Source: Acidobacteriota bacterium (GTDB lineage Bacteria > Acidobacteriota > Terriglobia > Acidiferrales > UBA7541). From it: DNA of 64,000 nucleotides. A model generated the notes under the pieces. The model did no database searches, had not been told where the DNA came from, and saw only the letters and a list, made by a program, of their open reading frames with translations. Below, piece by piece: positions 8,947 to 18,686 of the stretch (the first letter of the stretch is position 1; the number at the start of each line of letters is the position of its first letter). Where the stretch lies: NCBI GenBank assembly GCA_013289715.1, contig JABCZJ010000004.1, positions 186,001-250,000 on the forward strand. Direction: 5' to 3'. Made by a program: the position numbers and the translations under genes.

Positions 8947-11205
8947 TTAATTCGCCGCAATCTTTCCCCGAATCACGGTCACTGATGCAGCAGGCAATTC
9001 GTAAGAGGTTTCCCGCGTCGTATTTTCTTCCGCGTGCTTGATCGGTCCATCCGGATCCGCGAAGCCTTTCGTGTTGACCACCACCGGACGCTCCCCCGCA
9101 TGCTCGTCGTGCGCCATGAAGCGCGTCTCCGCCGGCTGCCAATGATATTGTTCACGGCCGAAAGTGGAAATCCGCACCGGCCCAACGAACGAAGCCGCTC
9201 CACGCGCCGCCTCATCCCGAAAAAAAACTCGCACTGAGTGCGCATTCTGCTGGTCGCGGTTCACGATCAGCAAAGACCACAACCCATCCGGACGGTCGAG
9301 CGCGTAAGCCGTCACCAAAGCATGACCCGCGCCGTCGTCCACATCGCCCTTCGCCGCAAACACGCGATGTTCCGCGCTCCCCGGCTGTGCCCACTCCAGA
9401 TTAATCAGCTGCGCCACGAAAAATTGCGCCAGCGGTTGCTGGATTTGATAGTCCGCATCCACCGTAAACATTCCGAAAGTTCCCGGAGAATCGTTGCAGC
9501 CATGCTCCATCTGCAGCGGCAAATAGTGGAAGTAATACATGCCGCTGCCCCCCGCATTGAGGAATGAGCCGACATAATCCGCGAGCCACAGCCCGGAGAA
9601 GAGGTCCATGTACGTCTCGCTCGCCGCAGACGAAAGATTTCCCTCGGTGATGAACATCGGAATATTCGCCGGCACACCGTCTTGCAGCCACACCTGCATG
9701 ATGTGATTCACCAGCTCCGGCTCGTCGTACAAACTGCCCCAGGGAATCCGGCACGGGTCATAGGGATAATGCTCGAAGGAAAAAAACGCAAGATCGCCCA
9801 ATCGCTGATGCTGCTTCAGATAATTCACAAAGCGCGCGGTCCAAGATACGTTGCCGTTCGCATCAGGCCAGACCTCGATGTCCCTGTTCACGCCCTGAAA
9901 TGAAGGCCCGCCCAGCTTCAATGCCGGATTCACGCGATGCAGCGCCGTCGCCCACTGCACGTAAAGCGCGGCGTAATCTTCCGGCAGCATGTATTGCCCG
10001 TCCGCTTCTTCGCCCATCTCCACGTACGAAACCGGGTAATCGCGTTTCTGCAGGTAGGCCATCTCGGCCGCGGCGTTGTCGGGCGTGTCGTAAAGCAGCG
10101 CCACCGGAATCATCGCCGGCAGCCCGCGCGTCACGCCGCTGGTGAAAAACAAATCGAATCCCACCTGTGCCTGCTTGGTCGAACGCAAATCGGAAGGCTC
10201 GTGCCACGGATCCACCGAGGAGCAGTAAGTGGTCGTCTGCTCCTGGTCTGCGGTGTGACGGACCACGTCGTGAAATTTTCCATCCGCGGTGGTGGTCCCG
10301 ATGAGCAGCTCGTAAATCGCATAGCCTACGCAATTCCGGGGATCGCCTGACCCGTGCGAGTCGCAAGTGTTGGAAGATTCCGTCATCAGAATGCGCAAAA
10401 ATCGCACCGGCAAAGGATTCGCGCTCAGCTGCACGGTCGCCGTACCGCCTTGGCCGTTCGTGACCACGCCGCCGGGAAAGGTTTGCCACACGCCGCGCGT
10501 CGCAGCCTTGATTGGATCGTCTCCGGTCCAATACTGAACGATGTAGTGTACAGCGTACGGCTCGGCCCACTTGATCTGGATGCTCGTAATCTGCTGCAGT
10601 TGCGCCAGGTCCACCACGATCCATTGCGGATGCGCGGAATCGCTTTCACCGGTGAATCGTTGGGTCAGGTATGGATTGCTTTTCCAGTAGCTGGCGGGGT
10701 CTCCGTCCGTCAGGCGCGAAAAACCGGAGTTGTCCGTGCCGTCGTTGCGCGTGAATCCGCGATGCGGCAGCGAATAGCCATACGAATAGCGCAGAAATTC
10801 CGTGGGATTTGCGGAGCCGGTAAAGTAACCCTTACCGCTCGCGTCGCTCCAGGTTCCCTGCGGATTCCAATGCCATGCCTCCACCGCCAGTTCCGTATTC
10901 TGGCGAAAACTCACCGGCTGCCAGCCCGAACTCAGCGCTCTGTCCAGCGCGGGCTGCACCAGGTCCTTGTCTATGGCGTCCTGCGCAATACGGTCCACAC
11001 CTGCGCCCAGCGCTTGATTGGGCACGAAGTGATTCGTCGCATGCGCCGGAGTGATATCCACCTGAATGGTTTGGCCCGCGCACGCAACGGCCGCTGCAAA
11101 AAATCCTAGAATAATTGCCGGGACAGAGATTGTGGCCTGCAAGGCGCGCCTCCCGCACTTTTTGTGGATCGTTCTTGCAGCGCAGAGTCTACAAGAATCG
11201 CTCAC
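8947..11205 (-). CDS. secreted glycoside-hydrolase-like protein with inserted discoidin domain
   Basis: A 752-residue exported protein. After the signal sequence (VPAIILGFFAAAVACAGQ) comes a TIM-barrel start, then at about 160-300 a discoidin-like carbohydrate-binding module (DGDPASYWKSNP, WIVVDLAQLQQITSIQIKW, PVRFLRILMTESS), then the barrel resumes. YVEMGEEADG (E396-E400) fits the acid/base position and MFITEGNLSS (E521) the nucleophile position of clan GH-A retaining enzymes such as GH39/GH51 relatives; a beta-sandwich tail follows. The exact GH family and substrate cannot be fixed by eye. GTG 11205 is the long start; TTG at 11142 with GGGAGG just upstream would give a tidier signal peptide. 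Confidence 0.75.
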   Translation of the reverse strand: MSDSCRLCAARTIHKKCGRRALQATISVPAIILGFFAAAVACAGQTIQVDITPAHATNHFVPNQALGAGVDRIAQDAIDKDLVQPALDRALSSGWQPVSFRQNTELAVEAWHWNPQGTWSDASGKGYFTGSANPTEFLRYSYGYSLPHRGFTRNDGTDNSGFSRLTDGDPASYWKSNPYLTQRFTGESDSAHPQWIVVDLAQLQQITSIQIKWAEPYAVHYIVQYWTGDDPIKAATRGVWQTFPGGVVTNGQGGTATVQLSANPLPVRFLRILMTESSNTCDSHGSGDPRNCVGYAIYELLIGTTTADGKFHDVVRHTADQEQTTTYCSSVDPWHEPSDLRSTKQAQVGFDLFFTSGVTRGLPAMIPVALLYDTPDNAAAEMAYLQKRDYPVSYVEMGEEADGQYMLPEDYAALYVQWATALHRVNPALKLGGPSFQGVNRDIEVWPDANGNVSWTARFVNYLKQHQRLGDLAFFSFEHYPYDPCRIPWGSLYDEPELVNHIMQVWLQDGVPANIPMFITEGNLSSAASETYMDLFSGLWLADYVGSFLNAGGSGMYYFHYLPLQMEHGCNDSPGTFGMFTVDADYQIQQPLAQFFVAQLINLEWAQPGSAEHRVFAAKGDVDDGAGHALVTAYALDRPDGLWSLLIVNRDQQNAHSVRVFFRDEAARGAASFVGPVRISTFGREQYHWQPAETRFMAHDEHAGERPVVVNTKGFADPDGPIKHAEENTTRETSYELPAASVTVIRGKIAAN

Positions 11206-11335
11206 ACTTCGCCTAATCCCGCCTGCGAATCATACGGGGTGCTCGATGCGTTTAATTCGCGCGGTTCCTAAGCGCACAAGCGAATAGTTACCTTGAAATG
11301 TTTTGTACTACCCGCGTACGCTGGCCGCAACTTCG

Positions 11336-12464
11336 ATGGCCTCCGACCAATACCTGGGATGGCTGGCGCTTGCCTTGACGCCCGGCCTCGGCGCGCGCAT
11401 GGCTGGAAAACTGCTCCGCGCGATGGGCAGCCCCGAAGCGATCTTCAGCGCCTCGCTGACCGAACTGGAATCCCACCGGCTGACGGCAGCCGTCGCGCAA
11501 GCAATCCATAGCCCCCAAACCCATGAGCGCCGCGGCGAAGGCACTGGCTCGGGCGCATGGTGCTGGAATCCGCCTGCTCACTTGGGACGGGCCGGAATAC
11601 CCGCAACGCCTGCGCTAAATTTATGACCCACCACTCATCCTGTATGTTCTTGGAAACATTGAACTTCTTAACCGCCATATGATTTCGATCGTAGGATCGC
11701 GTCGTCCAACCCCCTGCGGGAATCAAATGGCGGAGTAGCTGGCAAGGGACTTGGATGATCGGGGCCTGGTAATCGCGAGCGGCCTCGCCCGCGGCGTTGA
11801 TTCCTGTGCGCATCAGGGTGGCCTCAGCTCGCTTTCAGGTGCGACGGTTGGCGTCCTGGGCTGCGAAATTGACGTGATTTATCCCAAGGAGAACAAGAAG
11901 ATCCTCGCTGAGATTGAGAAGCGCCGGGCGATTCTCTCCGAATTCGCAATGGGTACCTTCCCCGGCCCCCAGAATTTCCCGATTCCGAACCGCATCATTT
12001 CGGGAATGTCCGTCGGTGTTGTGGTCGTCGAAGGGGCGCAACACTCCGGCTCGCTGATCACGGCTCGCCTGGATATGGAATTCGGGCGCGAAGTCTATGG
12101 AGTTCCCGGCAACGCAACTCAGCCCACCAGCTGTGGCCCCAATCAGTTGATTAAACAGGGCGCTAAGCTGGTCACAAGGTGGGAAGACGTGATCGAAGAG
12201 CTGCCGACGCTGATCCGCGCCGAGCTTTTGCCGGTAGAAACCGCCGCCAGCGAGGAAAGGGCCCTTCTGGTCGAGAAGCACTTGGCTCCCGCGGAGGGCA
12301 CTTTTTACCATTTGCTTGGCGTGGACGAATCCCGCCACGTGGACGATCTGGTCGAGCTTCCGGGGCTGACTTCTTCAGAAGCGCTGGCCTCACTGTTTGA
12401 CCTGGAGCTCAAAGGCGTGGTACGTCAGTTGCCAGGGAAGCAATTCCTCAAAGTCCTGTTGTAA
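11336..12464 (+). pseudogene. dprA: dprA (DNA processing protein A), disrupted
   Basis: DprA loads RecA on incoming single-stranded DNA during transformation. The N-terminal part (from ATG 11336) runs in one frame to about 11510. Removing one C from the CCCCC run near 11514 restores the next block, KALARAHGAGIRLLTWDGP, leading into the Rossmann fold. That second frame is then broken by TAA (11616-11618) and TAG (11736-11738), with clear DprA sequence on both sides: IYDPPLILYVLGNIELL, ISIVGSRRPTPCGNQMAE, then IASGLARGVDS, GVPGNATQPTSCGPNQL and a winged-helix tail to 12464. The longest intact piece starts at TTG 11751. It precedes topA, the usual dprA-topA order. Real decay or several sequence errors would look the same. 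Confidence 0.85.
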
Positions 12465-12538
12465 CCAGCCGGGACAATTACAGCTAGGATGGAACTTCGC
12501 CGCGAACTAGAGAACCGCGGCGCATAAAAACGCTTGTA

Positions 12539-12544
12539 TATAAT
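12539..12544 (+). promoter_or_regulatory. possible -10 element TATAAT upstream of topA
   Basis: A perfect TATAAT 62 bases before the topA start. No good -35 hexamer lies 16-18 bases upstream, so this is only a candidate; topA could be transcribed separately from the broken dprA from here. Confidence 0.35.
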
Positions 12545-12606
12545 GATAAGAAGTCCGCAAGATAGCTAAAAGCATCCAATGCAGGCATGAGGGAATAAAC
12601 GAGAGC

Positions 12607-15339
12607 ATGGCAAGATCACTGGTAATCGTCGAATCGCCTGCCAAGGCGAAAACAATCAACAAGTATCTGGGCCGGAATTACCTGGTCAAGGCTTCCTATG
12701 GCCACGTGATGGACCTGCCCAAGAAAACGATCGGTATTCTTCTGCCCGGTCAGGAAAACAGCAAAAAGAAGAAGAAACGCAAGGCCAAAGCCGGCGCCCC
12801 GGAAAAGAAGGTGGCCAAGCCCGTGGTCGTCACGGCGCAGAACATCTTCGAGCCGACCTACGAAGTAATTCCCGGCAAGATAAAGGTCATTCACGATCTG
12901 CAGAAAGCGGCCCGTGGAGCGGACGCGATCTACCTGGCGGGCGACCCGGACCGCGAAGGCGAAGCCATCTGCGCTCACCTGGCCGAAATCCTGGGCAAGC
13001 CCAAGAAGTACGCGGATTTGGTGGTGCACGAAGAAAAGGAGGGCGGGGAGAAGGCGCCCAAGCCGGCCGCCAAGAAAGAACCGCCTAAGACCAACGGCGC
13101 GCCACCTAAGATTTACCGCGTGATGTTCAACGAAATCACACAAAAGGCCATCAAGGCCGCTTTCGAGCATCCTTCCGAGGTGAACGAAAACCTGGTGGAC
13201 GCGCAGCAGGCCCGCCGCGTGCTGGATCGCATCGTCGGCTACAAGGTTTCGCCGCTGCTCTGGAACAAAGTGCGCCGCGGCCTTTCCGCCGGACGGGTAC
13301 AGACCGTGGCGCTGCGCCTGATCGTCGAGCGCGAGCAGGAAATCCGCGCCTTCATTCCCAAGGAATATTGGACCATCCACGCCCTGCTCGACGCCGGCAC
13401 GCCGCCGCTGTTCGAAGCCAAACTCAGCAAGTTCAAGGGCGAGGACATCGAAGTTCTGAATCAGGAGGCTGCCGACAAGGTTGTCGCCGCCGTGCAGAAG
13501 GCTAAGTGGCAAGTCGCTTCGGTAGCGCAGAAAGAAAAGCGGCGCAACGCTCCTCCGCCCTTCACCACTTCCAAGCTTCAGCAGGCCGCTTACAATCGTC
13601 TGCGTTTCACCGCCAAGCGCACCATGTCCCTCGCGCAAAAGCTCTATGAAGGAATCGAGCTGGGCAACGAAGGCTCGGTCGCGCTGATCACCTATATGCG
13701 CACGGATTCGGTGCGCGTCTCAAACGACGCGCTCGATCAAGTCCGCGCCATGATCCCGGAACGCTTCGGCGCAAGCTATCTGCCGGAGAAACCCAATTTC
13801 TACAAGTCGAAGAAGGACGCGCAGGAAGCCCACGAAGCCGTGCGCCCCACCGACGTGCTGCGCGCGCCCGAGGACGTCCGCCCGTTCCTCGAAGACGATC
13901 TCTTCAAGCTTTATCAGCTGATCTGGCAACGGTTCGTCGCCTCGCAAATGCTGCCCGCGATTTTCGATCAGACCACCATAGACATTTCCGCGGGCGATTA
14001 CACTTTCCGCGCCACCGGGTCAGTCCAGAAATTCGACGGCTACTTGCGTGTCTACCAGACCCCTGTGGCCGGCGCCGACCGCGAAGACGATGAGAAGGAC
14101 GACGAAGGCGAGGGCCGCTCCCTGCCGCAAGTCCGCGAAGGCCAGTCGCTCCGTCTCGATCAAATTCGTCCGGACCAGCATTTCACCGAGCCGCCGCCGC
14201 GTTACAACGACGCGACGCTCGTGAAAGAACTCGAAGAAAAAGGCATCGGCCGCCCATCCACCTACGCCGCCATCATTTCCACCATCGTCGAGCGCGAGTA
14301 TGTCACCAAGGATCAGGGCCGATTTTCGCCGACCATGCTCGGCGAACGCGTCAGCGTCCTGCTGGTGAAAAGTTTCGAGGATATTTTCGACGTGGGCTTC
14401 ACCGCGCGGCTGGAAGAGGAGCTCGACGAAATCGAAGAAGGCAAGCTTCCCTGGCGTCAGGCCGTGAAGGAATTCTGGGATCCCTTCGTCGTCGACCTCG
14501 ATAAAGCCGATGAGCAAATGCTGTCCTACAAAGCCGGCATTCCCACCGGGCTGAAGTGCGAAAAATGCGGCGAAGGTGAACTGCTGGAGCGCATTTCCCG
14601 GCACGGATTTTTCCTCGGCTGCAATCGCTACCCCGATTGCGATTACATCAAGGATCTTTCGCCCGAGCTGCCCGCTGAAGCCGACGGCGTCGCCAAAATT
14701 GAATATTGCGACAACTGCGGCAAAGAGATGGTCATCAAGCGCGGGCGTTTCGGCGTTTTTCTCGCCTGCAAGGGCTACCCTGATTGCAAGACTACCCGCC
14801 GCCTGGTCAGCGGCACGCGCATCGCGCGCCAGCCCGACGTTCCCCTCGACGAAAAATGCCCGCTCGACGACGCGCAGCTCCTGCGCCGCCAAGGGCGTTT
14901 CGGCGATTTCGTCGGTTGCACCAATTATCCGAAGTGCAAGTACACGCGCCCCATTACGCTTGGCATCAAATGCCCGAAGTGCAACGAAGGAGAATTCGTC
15001 CGCCGCGGCATTTCGCGCGGACGCGGCGCCGGCCGCATCTTCTACGGCTGCAGCCGCTATCCCGATTGCGATTTCACCACGCCCCACGAGCCGATCAACG
15101 AGCCGTGCCCGAAATGCGGCGCGCCATTCATCGTCGAAAAGCGCACCAAGCAAGGAAATTTCCGCACCTGCATAAAAGAAGGATGCGATTGGGAAATTGA
15201 AGCGCCCGCGCCAGCCGAAGGCGCAGCTACAACCGCGACGACCGCAGCAGCGCCGCCAGTTTCAACTGCCGCCTCTCCCGCCGCCAATTTCGTTCACCCG
15301 CAAGAACCTGCGACGGTAGGCGCCCGCGACAAATCCTAA
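12607..15339 (+). CDS. topA: DNA topoisomerase I
   Basis: Type IA topoisomerase that relaxes negative supercoils by cutting one strand through a tyrosine. The TOPRIM domain begins LVIVESPAKAKTINKYLG and includes DPDREGEAI. The active-site tyrosine is Y363 in ALITYMRTDS. The C-terminus carries about five zinc-ribbon repeats, for example CEKCGEGELL with CNRYPDC and CDNCGKE with CKGYPDC; the third repeat has lost one Cys pair member (CPLDDAQ). At residues about 55-80 there is a Lys-rich insertion within TOPRIM, and a second Lys/Pro-rich insertion lies near 145-170. The 910-residue length agrees with these insertions. The gene ends with a 4-base overlap against the convergent membrane glycosyltransferase gene. 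Confidence 0.96.
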   Translation: MARSLVIVESPAKAKTINKYLGRNYLVKASYGHVMDLPKKTIGILLPGQENSKKKKKRKAKAGAPEKKVAKPVVVTAQNIFEPTYEVIPGKIKVIHDLQKAARGADAIYLAGDPDREGEAICAHLAEILGKPKKYADLVVHEEKEGGEKAPKPAAKKEPPKTNGAPPKIYRVMFNEITQKAIKAAFEHPSEVNENLVDAQQARRVLDRIVGYKVSPLLWNKVRRGLSAGRVQTVALRLIVEREQEIRAFIPKEYWTIHALLDAGTPPLFEAKLSKFKGEDIEVLNQEAADKVVAAVQKAKWQVASVAQKEKRRNAPPPFTTSKLQQAAYNRLRFTAKRTMSLAQKLYEGIELGNEGSVALITYMRTDSVRVSNDALDQVRAMIPERFGASYLPEKPNFYKSKKDAQEAHEAVRPTDVLRAPEDVRPFLEDDLFKLYQLIWQRFVASQMLPAIFDQTTIDISAGDYTFRATGSVQKFDGYLRVYQTPVAGADREDDEKDDEGEGRSLPQVREGQSLRLDQIRPDQHFTEPPPRYNDATLVKELEEKGIGRPSTYAAIISTIVEREYVTKDQGRFSPTMLGERVSVLLVKSFEDIFDVGFTARLEEELDEIEEGKLPWRQAVKEFWDPFVVDLDKADEQMLSYKAGIPTGLKCEKCGEGELLERISRHGFFLGCNRYPDCDYIKDLSPELPAEADGVAKIEYCDNCGKEMVIKRGRFGVFLACKGYPDCKTTRRLVSGTRIARQPDVPLDEKCPLDDAQLLRRQGRFGDFVGCTNYPKCKYTRPITLGIKCPKCNEGEFVRRGISRGRGAGRIFYGCSRYPDCDFTTPHEPINEPCPKCGAPFIVEKRTKQGNFRTCIKEGCDWEIEAPAPAEGAATTATTAAAPPVSTAASPAANFVHPQEPATVGARDKS

Positions 15340-16766
15340 ACAGGTTTTTCGCCGTGCGTCGGCATAGCCCACACCAACGCCCCGAGCGCCACAATCACCG
15401 GGAAACATTCAATCACATACCGCGGCTCTACCGTCTGCAGCTGCGTCATCGCCAGCGTGCGGATCGCCACAAACAAGATTAAGAATATCGCCGCCAATTG
15501 CGCGCGGCATCGCCACCATCCGACCGCCGCGAGCGCCCCATACGCCAAGCCCAAAACCGCAAAGCACAAAGTGACGCCAAAATCCGCCGGATTCCATCGC
15601 CAGTGCTCCCCCACCGGCCACAGCTTCCCCGAATAAGGCAGCAATTCGATGCGCGGCGTAAACCACATCGCAGCAATTCGCTGCGCAGGCACGAACAGGT
15701 AAGTGCGCAGTGGCCGGCGCGCAGTCCGCTCTGCCGCCAGCACCGCAAACTCCCGATCGAGCACCGGCGTCAGCTGCAAATCCGCGTTGTACTTTTCCAG
15801 CAATCCGGCCACCCGAGCCCGCTCCGCGTCCGAATCAAATGCCGCGCGCGGCACGGACTCAATGCCGATCGGCTGCTTCCCCAGCGTCCATGTCACCAGA
15901 TAGGCCTCGCCAAATCGCGTCATCCACGTTTGCGTCCACGCAAAATAACCCCGCGGAATAAAATCTCCGTAAGTCTGCGCGTAACGCGGCCCCAGAAATT
16001 CCACGCGCCCGAATGTCCGCGCATTCCGTGTCGCCCACGGCGCCAGTGGCATCAGCAGGCCAACGCACATCCAACACGTCGCCAAAATCAACTTCGGCCA
16101 ATTCGCGCGCCGGTACCAGCGCACGCACAACGCAATCCCGGCTGCGGCCAAAACCAGCGGCGTCTCCGGCCGCACCAAAGTTCCCAATCCCCCAACCAAT
16201 CCCAACAACAGAAACCACCCAGCGAACAAGAGCGTCTTTCGCTGCGCCGTCGCACTCGCTGACAAATCCAGCCCCGGCTCAGTCAAAAAATAAACAAACA
16301 CCCACACCGCCAGCGTTGTAAAAAAAATAGCCAGCGTTTCGGTCAGCACCACCGCCGTATAATCCGCGGTAAAAGGACAGAGCGCCGCCATCCACAACGC
16401 CGCGGTCCCTACCATCGCGCGCCGCGAAACCGGCGCCAGCCGCGCCGCAACGAGTGCCGCGAGCACACAGGCACCCAAATCGACCAACGTCTGCACGACC
16501 ATCACCACCCGCGCGCTGCGCCCCATCGCAAAATAAATCGCCGCAAGAAACGCCGGGTACCCCGGCACACGCATATCCACCGCGGCTAGCGAACCGCCCA
16601 CGTACAGCCCATACACTCCGTGGTCCAGCCAATTCCGCGCCAGCTCCTCGTAGAATTTGGTGTCCCCGGAATAAAACGGAAAGTGCCAAATGAAGAACAA
16701 ACGCAGCCCCAGCCCTGCCGCCAATGCCGCGCCGAGTTGTATGTAGGAAAAAGGGCGAGCGCTCAT
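15336..16766 (-). CDS. GT39/ArnT-like membrane glycosyltransferase
   Basis: Polytopic membrane protein with the layout of the GT-C superfamily (PMT/ArnT/RgtA relatives), which use lipid-linked sugars on the outer face of the membrane. The first loop holds the acidic motif in YSGDTKFYEELARNW and is followed by VPGYPAFLAAIYFAMG, both usual for this family. About ten hydrophobic segments follow, with a soluble stretch near 260-350. ATG at 16766 is preferred over a TTG 21 bases upstream. It stands alone, convergent with topA. Acceptor and sugar donor are unknown. Confidence 0.8.
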   Translation of the reverse strand: MSARPFSYIQLGAALAAGLGLRLFFIWHFPFYSGDTKFYEELARNWLDHGVYGLYVGGSLAAVDMRVPGYPAFLAAIYFAMGRSARVVMVVQTLVDLGACVLAALVAARLAPVSRRAMVGTAALWMAALCPFTADYTAVVLTETLAIFFTTLAVWVFVYFLTEPGLDLSASATAQRKTLLFAGWFLLLGLVGGLGTLVRPETPLVLAAAGIALCVRWYRRANWPKLILATCWMCVGLLMPLAPWATRNARTFGRVEFLGPRYAQTYGDFIPRGYFAWTQTWMTRFGEAYLVTWTLGKQPIGIESVPRAAFDSDAERARVAGLLEKYNADLQLTPVLDREFAVLAAERTARRPLRTYLFVPAQRIAAMWFTPRIELLPYSGKLWPVGEHWRWNPADFGVTLCFAVLGLAYGALAAVGWWRCRAQLAAIFLILFVAIRTLAMTQLQTVEPRYVIECFPVIVALGALVWAMPTHGEKPV

Positions 16767-16840
16767 CTCATCGAATTTCGCAAACAATTGTGCGTGGAAT
16801 CAGCGAATCAGCGGTCCACCAAAGTCGCGTGCGCAGGAAA

Positions 16841-17209
16841 TCAGCGTCGCCGCGCGCCGCTACTCGAATCGCCGCCAACGTGTTCCGCAACGAGTTTAGG
16901 CGGCGCCGTATTGCGCCAAGCCGCCGCCAACGCCCGCATCACGCTGGCCTTCTTCGCAACTTTCAGACGCACGTACGTGGCCCCGCGCCGTCCCCATGCT
17001 CCATTCACCGGCGCAAACACTTTCGGCTCCGCGCGCACGAAATCCTTCTGCTGGTCCGGGAAAAGCTTCACCATCCCCACGCCCATCTCCGGATACCCCA
17101 GCGTCGCGAAAATTTTTCCGCGCACGCGAAAATCCGGATGGTCCATATGCGCGCTCTCCGTCGCTTCCGGAAAACCAAGCGCCAATCGTCGAAAATCCGT
17201 CTCCGTCAT
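16841..17209 (-). CDS. MmcQ/YjbR family protein
   Basis: Small protein of the MmcQ/YjbR family, which has a double-wing fold described as DNA-binding-like. Family signs are DFRRLALGFPEATES near the start, then DFRVRGKIFATLG and VKLFPDQQKDFV. ATG 17209 is chosen because GTGGAG lies eight bases upstream; a longer start at 17239 would overlap no gene but adds unconserved residues. No partner gene is evident. Confidence 0.8.
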   Translation of the reverse strand: MTETDFRRLALGFPEATESAHMDHPDFRVRGKIFATLGYPEMGVGMVKLFPDQQKDFVRAEPKVFAPVNGAWGRRGATYVRLKVAKKASVMRALAAAWRNTAPPKLVAEHVGGDSSSGARRR

Positions 17210-17441
17210 CGCCGCAGCTCCACGCGCGCCAAACTGCATCGCATCATCAACGCTAGCTTACCCGAACCAGCCCGCCGTTGCTCGTCCTCTACAGACACGT
17301 ACAAACATGCGCGCGATCTGACCCTAACGCGCACACTCCGCCCGCGTCTCTCTCACCATGCGGTGTAAACTACTCTCGGCCCAGTGAAGAATTCTGCGGC
17401 GATGCCGATACCCGCAGTGTCGCTTCGCACAAAGGAAATCC

Positions 17442-17822
17442 ATGGGCTGGCGCAAATTATTCTTTCCGGCAAAAGTTCATTCCCGCCGCGCGCTGGTTCC
17501 GCTGACCGCAGTTTCAAAGGCGAACAGACGGCGCAATCATCGCGTCTCCGCGTTCCTGCCGGTCTTCGTCTATGGTCACTCCCACGATGGACCGTTCACC
17601 GAACACGCCGTCACGCTGAACGTCAGCGCTAACGGGGGATTACTTTCACTTTCGCGCGCACTGGCGCCGTCCCAGCAATTCTTGGTGGCCAACGTGCAAA
17701 CGAATGAAGAGCTGCCCTGCCGCATCGCGCGCTCCATAAAAACGGAAGCAGGCGCCACGCTCGTCGGCTTCGAATTCCTCCGACCCGCACCGCGCTTCTG
17801 GTCCATCGAATTCAGGCCCTAG
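17442..17822 (+). CDS. PilZ-like domain protein
   Basis: A 126-residue protein with a PilZ-like barrel: a basic RRRNHRVSAFLPVFV strand in the position of the RxxxR switch, then TLNVSANGGLLSLSRAL in the position of the D/NxSxxG motif, and VGFEFLRPAPRFW at the end. PilZ proteins commonly bind cyclic di-GMP. Here the RxxxR is present in an overlapping form (RRRNHR) and the second motif is NVSANGG, so binding is possible but unproved. AAGGA precedes the ATG. It is divergent from the MmcQ-like gene and convergent with the receiver-like gene. Confidence 0.65.
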   Translation: MGWRKLFFPAKVHSRRALVPLTAVSKANRRRNHRVSAFLPVFVYGHSHDGPFTEHAVTLNVSANGGLLSLSRALAPSQQFLVANVQTNEELPCRIARSIKTEAGATLVGFEFLRPAPRFWSIEFRP

Positions 17823-17872
17823 CGTCACAAACGCGCTCGATCGATCTCGATACAGTGTCACGCCGAAAATAC

Positions 17873-18259
17873 TCAGACCCTCGTCGCAGTTCCCAAACTC
17901 CGGGCCATTTCTTCCAGCGCTTTCGCAAACTCCGCAGGCCGAAGCGCTGGCAATCCCAGGCATTTTTTTCCAGCATCAACGGCGGGCAACCAGAAGCAGC
18001 TCGTTTCGAGGGGGAAGCAAAGGAACGCAGTAACCGCCAGTCCGGCCAAAATCCCCAGCATTCCAATGCCGGTGCCATCGGAGAGATGGATATCACTGAG
18101 CACCACATCCACTCGTATCGAGCCCAGCAGCTCGCGGGCCGTCCGCATATTGCCGGCAAAGTGGCAGCGGAATCCCCAGCGCCGCAGCCGGTTCGTCAGG
18201 CGGTTGGGCGATTGAAAACTCTGCCCCACGAGAAGCACGTCCATTCCGGACAATGTCAT
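17873..18259 (-). CDS. receiver-like protein
   Basis: 128 residues with a CheY-like first half: MDVLLVGQSF in the first strand, then VDVVLSDIHLSDGTG with Asp at the phospho-acceptor position. The acidic pair usual at the end of strand one is missing and the second half (FPLETSCFWLPAVDAG) lacks a clear conserved Thr/Lys pair, so the domain is divergent. There is no output domain. GAGGACTGAGAA precedes the ATG. It has a loose resemblance to the pseudo-receivers at 48933 and 61578. No kinase lies next to it. Confidence 0.55.
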   Translation of the reverse strand: MTLSGMDVLLVGQSFQSPNRLTNRLRRWGFRCHFAGNMRTARELLGSIRVDVVLSDIHLSDGTGIGMLGILAGLAVTAFLCFPLETSCFWLPAVDAGKKCLGLPALRPAEFAKALEEMARSLGTATRV

Positions 18260-18413
18260 TTCTCAGTCCTCACATCGCTGCGCTTCACTCGTGGTAGCGC
18301 GCATGCGAACAACGATCGTGGATGAACGTCGCTGCGAAATCGAAATTCGCGTTAGTGAGCGTTACGGGCATGGGGAATTTAAAAAGTTGCGGAAAACCGC
18401 GGCGGGCAAGCCG

Positions 18414-18686
18414 TCAAGCGGATCTGTGAAACGAACAACACTCTTTCAACAACGTAAGGTTCCTCACGCCGCCCAGTTTCTGAACCTTGATTGAATCCAT
18501 GGCCAGCGTAGCAAGCTTCATCGCGCGCACTTCGTCGCTATAATCCGCGGGATTTTCCAGCTGCTGCCGCCGAAAAACGATCGCGAACTCCGCTTCGCGG
18601 ATCAACCGCGCCAACGTGTCCCGATCCGGCTCGTCCACGGCTCTGATAAAAGCTTCCTGCCAAAGTACCGGCCTAAGATCGTGCAT
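18414..18686 (-). CDS. conserved hypothetical small protein
   Basis: 90 residues, mostly helical in appearance, no signal peptide or membrane segment. I do not recognise a named family. The start is well supported by GGAGGG six bases before ATG (18686). The composition (LARLIREAEFAIVFRRQQLE) and codon use look like real coding sequence. It stands alone between the receiver-like gene and a long intergenic stretch. Confidence 0.6.
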   Translation of the reverse strand: MHDLRPVLWQEAFIRAVDEPDRDTLARLIREAEFAIVFRRQQLENPADYSDEVRAMKLATLAMDSIKVQKLGGVRNLTLLKECCSFHRSA

